In this document: one piece after another, positions 7,440 to 15,066 of the stretch
Position numbering within the stretch: the stretch's first letter is position 1
Layout: each line of letters starts with the position of its first letter
Source: Ferruginibacter sp.
GTDB taxonomy: Bacteria > Bacteroidota > Bacteroidia > Chitinophagales > Chitinophagaceae
Length of the DNA stretch: 15,066 bases
Direction: 5' to 3'
Assembly: GCA_018882645.1 (NCBI GenBank)
Contig: VERM01000009.1
Span: forward strand, 1 to 15,066
Program-made: the position numbers and the translations under genes
The notes under the pieces: model-generated
What the model was told of the DNA's origin: nothing
The model's database searches: none
The model's input: the letters and a program-made list of their open reading frames with translations, nothing else

Positions 7440-8624
7440 ATGACCAATCGTCAACTTTTTTTACAACATGTCGGACAAACCTCCGAATCCCCGCTTTGTC
7501 TTGACATTATAAAGGCGGAGGGATGTAAAATGTGGGATGTAAACGGGAAGGAATATATTGATCTGATCGGAGGCATCAGCGTTTGCAATGTGGGACATCG
7601 AAATCCATCTGTAATCAATGCCATCAAACAACAGGCAGACGCGTATCTGCACATCATGGTATATGGGGAGTTGATTCAGCATCCACAGGTTCAATATGCA
7701 TCTTTACTTTGTGCACATTTGCCTGCATCTTTAAACTCCGTTTTTTTTACGGCCAGCGGAAGCGAAGCCACCGAAGGTGCAATGAAACTGGCTAAAAGAT
7801 TTACGGGCCGAACACAAATCGTTTCTTTCAAAAATTCTTATCATGGAAGTACACAGGGTGCATTGAGTGTGATGGGCAGTGAATACTGGCAACAGGCTTT
7901 CCGGCCATTGCTTCCGGGCATTATTCAATTGAGATACAATTCATTTGAAGATCTGGAACATATCAATAGTCAGACGGCTTGTGTGATTGCAGAAACCATT
8001 CAGGCTGAAGCAGGTGTCAATCTCCCCCAATCTCAATGGCTAAAGGCATTACGTGAAAAATGCACTGCAGCAGGTGCCTTGCTGGTCTTAGATGAAATTC
8101 AATGTGGCTTCGGACGAAATGGAATGCTCTGGGCATTTGAGCAATTTGATGTCATACCAGATATACTGCTTCTGGGTAAAGCCTTGGGAGGAGGCATGCC
8201 TTTGGGTGCTTTTGTTTCAGATAAAAAAATGATGGATGCGTTGACTCACAATCCTGTATTGGGACATATCAATACATTTGGGGGTCATCCGGTTTGTTGT
8301 GCGGCAGGGATGGCAGCAATGAAAGTATTGCTGGAGGAGAATCTCATTCGGGATGTTTTTGAAAAAGAACAATTGTTTGTTGAGTTTTTGAAACATCCCT
8401 TGATCAAAAAGATCAATTCACTCGGACTGATGATTGCAGTTGAATTTGAGAGCTTTGCTATCAATAAAAAAATCATTGATGCATTGATTGATAAAGGTGT
8501 GTTTACCGATTGGTTCTTATTTGCATCCCATGCATTGAGAATCGCACCTCCTTTGACTATAACAAAAGAGGAAATCCAAAAAGCATGCGCTTCGATAGTA
8601 GAGGTGCTGGATACAATACGCTAG
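7440..8624 (+). CDS. class III pyridoxal-phosphate aminotransferase (acetylornithine/ornithine-type)
   Basis: A 394-residue PLP enzyme of the class III aminotransferase family. The signature is complete: VFFTASGSEATEGAMKLAKR for cofactor phosphate binding, the SYHGST turn, LVLDEIQCGFGRNG with Asp218 and Gln221, and the PLP-lysine segment LLGKALGGGMPLGA with Lys247. The C-terminal NTFGGHPVCCAAG supplies the phosphate-binding Thr of the partner subunit. Length and motifs fit the acetylornithine, ornithine or related omega-amino transaminases. The exact substrate cannot be read from the sequence, and no other arginine-biosynthesis gene is in the window. The gene diverges from the carbonic-anhydrase-like gene, and its stop (TAG) is 3 bases from the stop of the large minus-strand gene. 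Confidence 0.92.
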   Translation: MTNRQLFLQHVGQTSESPLCLDIIKAEGCKMWDVNGKEYIDLIGGISVCNVGHRNPSVINAIKQQADAYLHIMVYGELIQHPQVQYASLLCAHLPASLNSVFFTASGSEATEGAMKLAKRFTGRTQIVSFKNSYHGSTQGALSVMGSEYWQQAFRPLLPGIIQLRYNSFEDLEHINSQTACVIAETIQAEAGVNLPQSQWLKALREKCTAAGALLVLDEIQCGFGRNGMLWAFEQFDVIPDILLLGKALGGGMPLGAFVSDKKMMDALTHNPVLGHINTFGGHPVCCAAGMAAMKVLLEENLIRDVFEKEQLFVEFLKHPLIKKINSLGLMIAVEFESFAINKKIIDALIDKGVFTDWFLFASHALRIAPPLTITKEEIQKACASIVEVLDTIR

Positions 8625-8627
8625 CTT

Positions 8628-10097
8628 CTAAAAATCAAGTCCCAAAGAAAGATACGTCACCGGGGATCCTTTAAAAAATCCGTTCATAGGCCAGCCCATA
8701 TCGTATTTGATAAAGTATCCAAACAATGTGCTTCTTGCGCCAAATCCGTATCCTCCAAGGAAAGGACCTACTCCGCCGGCTTTTTGTCTTACCGTTACCG
8801 GGCCTGGTATCAGATCTCCGTTGGGTAAACGGGTAGGGGTGTTGAATATCAGTTCCGGTCTTTTCCATTTGTTGTATGCGCCGTTCCATGCGGTACCCAG
8901 GTCAATAAACTGTGTCAATTGAAAATCGCGGAAGAAAGCATTGCTTACTGTTTTGTCAAAAAGTGTGGAGAGTACGGGTAATCTAAACTCACTGTTGAGT
9001 ACGATGGCGTTGTTGCCATTCGCCGCATTTTGAATATGGCCTCTCATATTCACAGCCAAAGACTGAAAGGCGTAGGACTGATCATTCGCGGGTGTATTGG
9101 ATGTGTTGAAATATCTTTCTTTCGTTGTGCCCGGTTTGATGTTGTTGCCAAACATCAACCATCCATCCATTCCGCCTAAATAATAAATTAATTTTTGTGA
9201 CCCCCAGCTGAAGTCACCGGCAGCTCTTCCCGCCCAGATGAAGTTCTTGTAAATTGGATGATAATATCTGACATCAAATCCGAAATTGAATGTGTTGGGC
9301 GCATTGGCAAATCGTACTTTGCTCACTTGTCTGTTCCAGTCCATGTATGCTTTGTATCTAAGCCCATCCCAAATATTCACGCCATTGTTCAGGCTGTTGT
9401 CATAAACATATTCCAGTCGGGAGACGGCATATAAAGTTCTGTCATTTTCAAACTTGCTGCTTATTTGATCTACACTGCTCACTGCCAGATTATCTGAACG
9501 AATTCCGAGTGTCAGTCGTAAACTTCTGGCTTCATCAAACGGGTAGGAAATATTTCCCTGATACAGATTTGTAAACAGGCGGGCCGGGAAGGAAGCAATT
9601 ACATTTCCCTGATTGTCTTTTACCACCGCACCGCTTCCAATGACATTGCGGTAATAGGTCAGTCCCCAGTCTATACGGCTTTTCAGATTCTGGAAATTCA
9701 ATAACCATTCGTTGTCTTTTAAATTGGTACCGATTTTAAATGCGCCGGTAATTCTGATATCTTCCATGATATCTGAAGTGCTGAGTTTAAAGAGTCCGTT
9801 TAATGGTGTGTTGCTGCTCAGCATGATGGGGCCGCTTCCATTGGCATAGGGTTGAAATCTGTTAAACAATACCATGGTGTTCAGCGCGGCAGCACCGGTT
9901 TCGGCAGAAAATTTAATAGGCTTATAACGGTATTTTCTGGCAGTTTTTAAAACATCAACCGGGTTCCCGCCTAATGGAATACTTTCAAATTGTTGATTTA
10001 GTTTTTTGTCTGATGGTTCATCAAAAAAATCAGTCTGAAAAGCTTCTTTTTGTCTACGTATACTGTCTTCAGGAGAGAGAGGGACTAATGATGGCAA
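8628..10097 (-). pseudogene. C-terminal outer-membrane beta-barrel part of an interrupted large protein
   Basis: This 489-codon segment is in the same frame as the reading frame ending at 10116. It is separated from it only by a TAA and five further sense codons. It has no ATG start (the first codon usable is a TTG at 10097; the first Met is about 70 residues in) and no signal peptide, so it could not be exported by itself. From about residue 60 it is a bacterial surface antigen (Omp85/BamA-type) barrel: alternating amphipathic strands, NGLFKLSTSDIMEDIRITGAF, many aromatic turns, and a C-terminal LSLGLDF with terminal Phe, as expected of barrel insertion signals. I therefore read it as the C-terminal third of the gene starting at 12077. 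Its stop is TAG. Confidence 0.85.
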
Positions 10098-10115
10098 GGA
10101 GCCAGTGAGTTTGCT

Positions 10116-10118
10116 TTA
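10116..10118 (-). other. in-frame TAA interrupting the 8628-12077 gene
   Basis: On the minus strand the context is TTG TAA AGC AAA. Reading through it, the frame stays open from 12077 to 8628 with 1149 codons. One substitution would restore a sense codon (for example Lys, Gln, Glu, Tyr, Leu or Ser). TAA is used as an ordinary stop by nadC and the SUI1-like gene in this window, so general recoding of TAA is excluded. Confidence 0.9.
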
Positions 10119-12077
10119 CAACATCAATTTGCTTGCATACTTTGTAGGTGTGGCAATGACATCTCTTTTCTTCAGGACATTCTCATTTACATTTAGTTTG
10201 TACAAGCTTTTTTCATTTTCCTGTAAAATCACCTCACTAAGAATTCTGTTTTCTCCGGAACTTTTGGTTTCACTTAATCCGTTCTCGTAATTTGTAATGG
10301 CAAATGTGAATGCAGAGTCTTCTGAAATCGAAATTGCTGAAACTGAGTCTACTGATTTTTTATTATAGGCTTTCAGCGTGCTGTCAATTTGTTTTGTGGT
10401 AGGGTTTTTTAAGAGGTCGATTCCAATTTGTACGAAAGTATCCACCCTGATTTTTTTGGTGGTAAACAGTCCGGCATAACGGTTTGCAATTCCATTCTCA
10501 TCGCTCACAAATGTAAGATGGTTGACATTATATTGCGCCGGGAAGCGAGCATTGCCATACTTCAGGTGCGTGAGCTGTGTAATCTGGTTGAATTCGGGTT
10601 TGCTTTCATAGTTGGTAATCATGAAAATATTAAACCTGTTGTTGCTGGGTAAAGAGGTGTCACCGGAAACTGCGGTTGCGGTAGGCCTGTTGCTGGAAAA
10701 AATGATACCGGTTTTGTTGGGAAAAGTTACAAAGCTCGGGTCAAGGTCGTCGTACACATCGTTTGTCAACTGATTGGCTTTTTCTTTTTCCAGATCGAAT
10801 GTATAGATATCCGTATGACCGTTTTTCACTGCGGATATTAGCAGGTTTCTGTTGTCAGCCATGTATTTGATATCCTGAATCTGATCAAAGTATGCAGAGA
10901 TGTCTATGTTATATTGTTTTGATTTTGAAGAAACATCATACACGAAAAGTTTAACGAGCCCTTTTTCAGGATAGACTACGGCAATTTTTGTTCCGGTGAT
11001 GTCCCAGGCCATCATGGGATAGTTCGGATTGATTTCTGTTTCTTTTTTTCTGATGCCATATTTCAGCAAGGTGGTGGGGCCATCTTCTTGATTCAATATC
11101 ACAGATACGATTCCTTTTTTGTATCGGGAAACTACAAATGAATTGTCATTTGCATTTGGATTGACATTGAATCTGAAATAATTCAGCCTGGGATTGATTA
11201 CAAAAGACTCAATCATATTGCCGTCAGGAGCTGTCCTTCTGCCTTGGTTATCTTCATTGTATTTTTCTTCCTGAAACTCCATAAACTCAGCTGAAAGGGC
11301 TTTGAAGCTTTTATTGGTTACCTGCAGGCTGGCTTTGTTTATGCTTTTTTGGGTTCTGGCCAGAAAAAAGAAATAGGTGGCATTTTCTTTCTTATATTTT
11401 TCTTCAATAAAATACCAAAAGGAATGGCCTGCTAGAGCAGGGTTTGCAAAACTGAATTTGGAAAACCTGGAATACTTACCGCTCAATATTTCAGCTTTCA
11501 ATTGATCATCAAGAGCCGTACTCCAGTTTTTACCCAGATAAGATTCATAACCATCGGTAAACCATTTGGGGAGATCCAGCAGCGTCTGATTTCCTGCTAT
11601 TTCGCCGATATCATCTCCAAACAAAATATTTTTTGTAAGGATTCCGGCAATGCCATGCCTGATTTGATTTTTCAAATTTTCATGGTTGGCATCAAAATAA
11701 ACAAGCATTTTGTTGTTTACCAGTCTGGTACTTGCTCCGGTATTGAGTATGTCCGTCTCCAGACCAATATTGCTTTGTTGTAATTCAACATAGTCATTGT
11801 AGACTATGATGTTGGCTCGTCTTTGCAGACTGTATTCAGCGGTAGCTTCAATTTGAGGCAATTCTTTTTCTGCCAGTTGAAGCACATATTTGGCCAGTTC
11901 CTCTCCGTTTTGATGATAGTAAACATTAAAGTTTTTGGTTTGATAATATTCCCATTTGAACTTTTTATATTGAATTCGGTTTTTTCCGAAAACTACGGAG
12001 TTGACTTGTGCATTTGAATGAAATATACAAATGATTAAAAAAGAGGCAATGAAAAATATTCTTCGGATCTTTATCAT
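10116..12077 (-). CDS. N-terminal part of interrupted secreted protein: peptidase-MA-like region plus TolB-like propeller
   Basis: The 653-residue product starts with a signal peptide, MIKIRRIFFIASFLIICIFHSNA, probably cleaved after Ala23. Residues about 30-275 resemble the peptidase MA-like region of large Bacteroidota envelope proteins, including LPKWFTDGYESYL at 169-181. However, the expected zinc motif is HGIAG at 141-145, not HExxH, so catalysis is doubtful. Residues about 295-540 hold TolB/PD40-like propeller blades: WDITGTKIAV, DLDPSFVTFPNKTGIIFSSNRP and LTFVSDENG. A flexible acidic linker follows and ends at the in-frame TAA. Together with the barrel at 8628-10097 it would make an 1149-residue periplasm-to-outer-membrane protein. 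The function of this family is unknown to me. It diverges from the hydrolase gene at 12146. Confidence 0.85.
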   Translation of the reverse strand: MIKIRRIFFIASFLIICIFHSNAQVNSVVFGKNRIQYKKFKWEYYQTKNFNVYYHQNGEELAKYVLQLAEKELPQIEATAEYSLQRRANIIVYNDYVELQQSNIGLETDILNTGASTRLVNNKMLVYFDANHENLKNQIRHGIAGILTKNILFGDDIGEIAGNQTLLDLPKWFTDGYESYLGKNWSTALDDQLKAEILSGKYSRFSKFSFANPALAGHSFWYFIEEKYKKENATYFFFLARTQKSINKASLQVTNKSFKALSAEFMEFQEEKYNEDNQGRRTAPDGNMIESFVINPRLNYFRFNVNPNANDNSFVVSRYKKGIVSVILNQEDGPTTLLKYGIRKKETEINPNYPMMAWDITGTKIAVVYPEKGLVKLFVYDVSSKSKQYNIDISAYFDQIQDIKYMADNRNLLISAVKNGHTDIYTFDLEKEKANQLTNDVYDDLDPSFVTFPNKTGIIFSSNRPTATAVSGDTSLPSNNRFNIFMITNYESKPEFNQITQLTHLKYGNARFPAQYNVNHLTFVSDENGIANRYAGLFTTKKIRVDTFVQIGIDLLKNPTTKQIDSTLKAYNKKSVDSVSAISISEDSAFTFAITNYENGLSETKSSGENRILSEVILQENEKSLYKLNVNENVLKKRDVIATPTKYASKLML

Positions 12078-12109
12078 ACTTTTTAGTTGATATTCAGTAC
12101 TAAATTAAC

Positions 12110-12125
12110 TGATTACTTGTAATCA
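12110..12125. promoter_or_regulatory. 16-bp palindrome in a divergent promoter region
   Basis: TGATTAC and GTAATCA form perfect 7-base arms around a central TT. The site is midway in the 68-base region between the divergent starts at 12077 and 12146, the usual place for an operator bound by a dimeric repressor. No regulator gene is nearby, so the protein that would bind is unknown. Confidence 0.4.
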
Positions 12126-12145
12126 TTAAAAACATTTTATTTATC

Positions 12146-12781
12146 ATGCAAATTAAGTGCTTTGAATTCAGTCCGATTCAGGAAAATACCTATGTCCTGA
12201 TGGATGATCAACAATCATGTATCATCATTGATCCCGGCTGTTATTTTGATTCGGAAAAAGATGAGTTGGTTCAATTTATTGAGGAATCATCATTAACGCC
12301 AATGATGTTGCTCAATACGCACTGCCATCTGGATCACGTTTTTGGCAATAAGTTCATCGCTGAGAAATACAAATTGATTCCGAAAATACATATGAATGAG
12401 AAAAAAATTCTGGAGATGGCTGCTGCCAGCGGGTTGATGTACAATTTGCCTTTCGACAGCTATCAGGGAGAATTGGAATATTTGGAGGATGGTCAAAAAA
12501 TTACTTTTGGAGGCGATTCTCTTGAGGTGATACTGGCACCGGGGCATAGCCCCGGCAGTCTTTGTTTTTATGCCGAAAAGAGTGGCATTTTAATTGGGGG
12601 AGATGTGCTTTTCCAAAACAGTATAGGCAGAACAGATTTACCGGGAGGGGATTATGACACACTCATTAAAAGTATAAAAGAAAGGATATTGGTTTTGCCG
12701 GATCAAACCATAGTTTATAGTGGTCACGGGCCTTCCACCACGGTAGGAAGGGAAAAAATGAGTAATCCTTTTTTACAGTAA
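12146..12781 (+). CDS. metallo-beta-lactamase-fold hydrolase (glyoxalase II-like)
   Basis: A 211-residue soluble protein of the MBL-fold family close to glyoxalase II/YcbL-type hydrolases. The metal site is intact: THCHLDH at 58-64 gives His59, His61, Asp63 and His64. APGHSPGS supplies the next His, GGDVLF the bridging Asp, and SGHGPSTTVGREK the last His. The short length, lacking the C-terminal helical domain of classical glyoxalase II, points to the small YcbL-like group. The natural substrate (thioester, glutathione-like or other) cannot be told from the sequence. It starts at ATG 12146 and converges on the mce gene, with 10 bases between the stops. Confidence 0.93.
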   Translation: MQIKCFEFSPIQENTYVLMDDQQSCIIIDPGCYFDSEKDELVQFIEESSLTPMMLLNTHCHLDHVFGNKFIAEKYKLIPKIHMNEKKILEMAAASGLMYNLPFDSYQGELEYLEDGQKITFGGDSLEVILAPGHSPGSLCFYAEKSGILIGGDVLFQNSIGRTDLPGGDYDTLIKSIKERILVLPDQTIVYSGHGPSTTVGREKMSNPFLQ

Positions 12782-12791
12782 TTACCAGGCG

Positions 12792-13193
12792 CTACACTCT
12801 GCTCTGACACAGTTCTACCAATACGCCATTGGTTCCCTTTGGGTGAAGAAAGCAAACCAGTTTATTATCGGCTCCGGATTTGGGTGCTTCATTCAGCAGC
12901 ACAAATCCTTCTTCCAGCAGACGTTTCATTTCAGCTTGAATATCTTTCACCTCAAAAGCAATATGATGTATCCCTTCTCCTTTTTTCTCAATGAATTTGG
13001 CGACAACTCCATCCGGAGTGGCACTCTCCAATAATTCTATTTTTGTCTCGCCGGTTTTGAAAAAGGCGGTATTTACCTTTTCCGATTCAACCCATTCCGT
13101 TTTGTAACAAGTTGTATTCAATAGTTTTTCAAATAATGGAATCGAAGTTTTAAAGTCTTTGACTGCAATGCCTATGTGGTCTATATTTTGCAT
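12792..13193 (-). CDS. mce: methylmalonyl-CoA epimerase
   Basis: Interconverts (2R)- and (2S)-methylmalonyl-CoA, linking succinyl-CoA with propionyl-CoA metabolism. The 133-residue product is a vicinal-oxygen-chelate protein with two beta-alpha-beta-beta-beta modules. The first opens IDHIGIAVKD with metal ligand His6. The second opens GIHHIAFEV (His76/His77), and GVLVELCQ near the end supplies Glu127. The size and the KIELLE and FLHPKGTNGVLVEL strands match the bacterial epimerase group better than glyoxalase I. Methylmalonyl-CoA mutase genes are not in the window; in Bacteroidota they are often elsewhere. It diverges from iscS over 135 bases. A decamer, GTTACATTAA on its own strand, lies 11 bases before its start. 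Confidence 0.93.
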   Translation of the reverse strand: MQNIDHIGIAVKDFKTSIPLFEKLLNTTCYKTEWVESEKVNTAFFKTGETKIELLESATPDGVVAKFIEKKGEGIHHIAFEVKDIQAEMKRLLEEGFVLLNEAPKSGADNKLVCFLHPKGTNGVLVELCQSRV

Positions 13194-13204
13194 GTGTTTT
13201 TATT

Positions 13205-13311
13205 TTAATGTAACTAGTTGTTTGTTTACGAAATACGTTATTTAAAGCTGAATTGGTTAATTCAAATACCAAAATAAAACCTTTTATATTAATTTCGTGT
13301 TGTTACATTAA
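13205..13311. repeat. mirrored decamer GTTACATTAA upstream of mce and of iscS
   Basis: GTTACATTAA occurs at 13302-13311 on the plus strand, ending 17 bases before the iscS ATG. Its exact reverse complement is at 13205-13214, so mce has the same decamer 11 bases before its ATG on the minus strand. The intervening 87 bases are AT-rich and show no gene. A weak -7-like TAATTTCG lies at 13290-13297 upstream of iscS. The pair could be leader elements or operator halves. Confidence 0.4.
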
Positions 13312-13328
13312 TTAATCTGTTGAATATT

Positions 13329-14546
13329 ATGTTGAAGTTGCCGATTTATCTGGATAACAATGCCACAACGCCCATGGACCCTAAGGTTCTGGAGGCCATG
13401 ACCCCATATTTTCTAAGTCATTTCGGGAATGCTGCGAGCCGGAATCATCCATTTGGCTGGGAAGCTGAAGAAGCTGTCGATTATGCCCGTGAACAGGTGG
13501 CTAAATTGATTGGTGCCGATCCTAAAGAAATCATCTTTACTTCCGGTGCCACTGAGGCGGACAATCTCGGTATCAAGGGGGTATTTGAAATGTATGCCAG
13601 TAAGGGCAATCATATCATCACTGCAACAACTGAGCATAAGGCAGTTTTGGATACTTGTAAACATATTGAGAAGTTGGGTGGGGAAGTGACTTATTTGAAT
13701 GTTAAGCCCGATGGTTTGATTGATCTGACTGAACTCGAAGCTGCCATCAAACCCACAACCATACTGATTGCCATCATGTACGCCAATAATGAGATTGGAA
13801 CGGTGATGCCTATTAAGGAAATCAGTGCTATTGCCCGCAAGCATGGTGTGCTTGTATTTACAGATGGTACCCAGGCTGTAGGAAAAATCCCTGTGGATGT
13901 AAACAAAGACGGAATCGATTTAATGGCATTTACCGCGCACAAAATGTACGGTCCTAAAGGCGTAGGTGCGTTGTATGTTCGCAGAAAAAATCCAAGAGTA
14001 AAAGTTACGGCTCAGATGGATGGCGGAGGCCACGAGCGTGGAATGCGAAGCGGCACACTCAATGTTCCGGGAATCGTAGGTTTTGGAAAAGCATGCGAGT
14101 TGTGTAAATTGCATATGGAAGAAGATACTCAAAGGATTGTGAAAATGAGAGATAAGCTTGAAAATGCTTTGCTTCAACTTGAAGAGGCTTATGTCAATGG
14201 TAGCAGAACACATCGTCTGCCTCATGTCTCCAATATTTCATTCAAGCATGTTGAGGGAGAGGGGTTGCTTATGGGCTTCAATAAAAATATTGCACTAAGT
14301 TCCGGATCGGCTTGTACTTCTGCATCACTCGAACCATCATACGTTTTGAAAGCTTTGGGATTGGGAGATGATCTTGCACACAGTTCGCTTCGCTTTGGTT
14401 TGAGCAGATTCACCACTGAGGAGGAAATTGAGTATACCATCAAGGCCATCAGTGAAACGGTACTTAAACTCAGGGAGATGAGTCCGCTCTGGGAAATGTA
14501 TAAAGAGGGAATCGATTTGAATACAATCGAGTGGGCCGCTCATTAA
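13329..14546 (+). CDS. iscS: cysteine desulfurase IscS
   Basis: PLP enzyme that takes sulfur from cysteine and hands it as persulfide to the Fe-S scaffold. The protein is 405 residues from ATG 13329. The frame reaches three codons further up to a TTG, but the ATG gives the family start [18 protein letters not shown] Lys205 lies in [11 protein letters not shown] after His204, and the catalytic Cys329 is in [14 protein letters not shown], both within one residue of E. coli IscS numbering. The mobile-loop type [18 protein letters not shown] and length mark group I (IscS/NifS), not SufS. The scaffold gene iscU follows 38 bases downstream, so they form an operon. No iscR regulator gene precedes it; mce is the divergent neighbour. 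Confidence 0.97.
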   Translation: MLKLPIYLDNNATTPMDPKVLEAMTPYFLSHFGNAASRNHPFGWEAEEAVDYAREQVAKLIGADPKEIIFTSGATEADNLGIKGVFEMYASKGNHIITATTEHKAVLDTCKHIEKLGGEVTYLNVKPDGLIDLTELEAAIKPTTILIAIMYANNEIGTVMPIKEISAIARKHGVLVFTDGTQAVGKIPVDVNKDGIDLMAFTAHKMYGPKGVGALYVRRKNPRVKVTAQMDGGGHERGMRSGTLNVPGIVGFGKACELCKLHMEEDTQRIVKMRDKLENALLQLEEAYVNGSRTHRLPHVSNISFKHVEGEGLLMGFNKNIALSSGSACTSASLEPSYVLKALGLGDDLAHSSLRFGLSRFTTEEEIEYTIKAISETVLKLREMSPLWEMYKEGIDLNTIEWAAH

Positions 14547-14584
14547 AATCATTATTATTCTTAACCTTTTTAAAATTTGATATC

Positions 14585-15004
14585 ATGGCTTATTCTGAAA
14601 AAGTAATTGATCATTATCAAAATCCAAAGAATGTTGGCACATTGGACAAATCCAGTAAAAATGTTGGAACAGGTTTGGTGGGCGCCCCTGAGTGCGGAGA
14701 CGTAATGCGTTTGCAAATTGAAGTTGATGATAAGACCGGCGTGATTACGGATGCTAAATTTAAAACTTTCGGTTGCGGTTCTGCAATCGCATCCTCTTCA
14801 CTGGCTACGGAATGGTTAAAAGGTAAAAGTGTAGACGAAGCGCTGAAAATTGATAACATGTCAATAGTAGAGGAGCTGAATCTGCCACCTGTAAAAATTC
14901 ACTGTTCCGTTTTGGCGGAAGACGCCATCAAGGCGGCCATCAATGACTACAGAGAAAAAAATGGTCTGGAAAAAATAAAGTTTGACGAAAGCATCGTTCA
15001 TTAA
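14585..15004 (+). CDS. iscU: Fe-S cluster assembly scaffold IscU
   Basis: IscU is the scaffold on which IscS-derived sulfur and iron form a [2Fe-2S] cluster. The product from ATG 14585 is 139 residues, starting MAYSEKVIDHYQNPKNVG as in the family. An upstream extension of the frame back to 14531, overlapping the end of iscS, adds residues unlike IscU. Cluster ligands are all present: Cys37 in APECGD (with Asp39), Cys64 in FGCGSA, and His106-Cys107 in KIHCS. LPPVK at 100-104 is the HscA chaperone recognition motif, so an HscA/HscB pair probably exists elsewhere. The C-terminal tail is about ten residues longer than in E. coli. Confidence 0.97.
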   Translation: MAYSEKVIDHYQNPKNVGTLDKSSKNVGTGLVGAPECGDVMRLQIEVDDKTGVITDAKFKTFGCGSAIASSSLATEWLKGKSVDEALKIDNMSIVEELNLPPVKIHCSVLAEDAIKAAINDYREKNGLEKIKFDESIVH

Positions 15005-15038
15005 TATTGGTATTTAACATAAGACAATCAGCTGAAAA

Positions 15039-15066
15039 ATGGTTGCAACTGATAACAGCATATATA
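15039..15066 (+). CDS. start of the next gene, possibly an IscA-type protein (cut by window edge)
   Basis: An ATG at 15039, 34 bases after the iscU stop, opens a frame of nine codons (MVATDNSIY) to the window edge. In isc operons the gene after iscU is usually the A-type carrier iscA, and a short polar N-terminus before the HesB/IscA domain would fit. Only context supports this; the sequence is too short to identify. Confidence 0.4.

Noticed and set aside
10116..10118. Alternative genetic code or general stop-codon recoding as the explanation of the internal TAA.
   Set aside because: TAA, TGA and TAG all end other genes in this window at the expected family lengths.
10105..10290. Plus-strand 61-codon frame opposite the large gene.
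   Set aside because: It lies wholly antisense to the well-supported N-terminal coding region and has a composition typical of a shadow frame (Phe/Ser/Leu-rich).
13413..13844. Minus-strand 143-codon frame inside iscS.
   Set aside because: iscS is unambiguous on the plus strand here with intact catalytic motifs; the opposite frame shows no recognisable domain.
14531..14584. Longer IscU start overlapping the end of iscS.
   Set aside because: The extra 18 residues do not match the family, and MAYSEKVIDHY at 14585 is the standard IscU N-terminus.
1..15066. CRISPR arrays, transposases, phage genes, tRNA or rRNA genes, and toxin-antitoxin or defence genes.
   Set aside because: None were seen on either strand; almost all sequence is accounted for by housekeeping genes and short intergenic gaps.

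Overview
The window looks like ordinary chromosomal DNA from a gliding-type Bacteroidota, probably near Chitinophagaceae. The reasons are a GldB lipoprotein, AT-rich intergenic DNA with a TAnnTTTG-type promoter box and little Shine-Dalgarno signal, short lipoproteins, a Bacteroidota-style 1149-codon secreted protein combining a peptidase-MA-like region, a propeller and an outer-membrane barrel, and a long glutamine-dependent NAD synthetase. The taxonomic call is inference from gene content.

Layout. Positions 1-578 (minus) hold the N-terminal third of phosphoglycerate mutase gpmI, cut by the window edge. A plus-strand run follows: nadC, a bacterial SUI1/eIF1-like protein and apaG. It meets gldB (minus) tail to tail with one base between stop codons. 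gldB diverges from nadE, which is followed by rsgA. rsgA converges on a minus-strand run of a 100-residue unknown protein, a tiny lipoprotein and a gamma-carbonic-anhydrase-like hexapeptide protein. A class III aminotransferase (plus) diverges from the last of these. It converges, three bases apart, on a long minus-strand gene at 8628-12077 that is broken by one in-frame TAA. A metallo-beta-lactamase-fold hydrolase (plus) diverges from that gene and converges on methylmalonyl-CoA epimerase (minus). The window ends with iscS, iscU and the first codons of another plus-strand gene.

How the genes work together. nadC and nadE are two steps of NAD synthesis, though they are not in one operon. iscS and iscU form the sulfur donor and scaffold pair of Fe-S assembly. 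rsgA and the SUI1 protein belong to ribosome maturation and translation. gldB belongs to gliding. The other genes are stand-alone housekeeping functions. No mobile element, CRISPR array, tRNA, rRNA or toxin-antitoxin pair was seen, and no gene-free stretch exceeds 150 bases.

I did not find a convincing new multi-gene system. The points most worth a second look are the in-frame stop splitting the large outer-membrane gene, and three short ordered repeats in divergent promoter regions: a 21-bp-spaced direct repeat at 7342-7373, a 16-bp palindrome at 12110-12125, and a mirrored decamer flanking the mce/iscS intergenic region.
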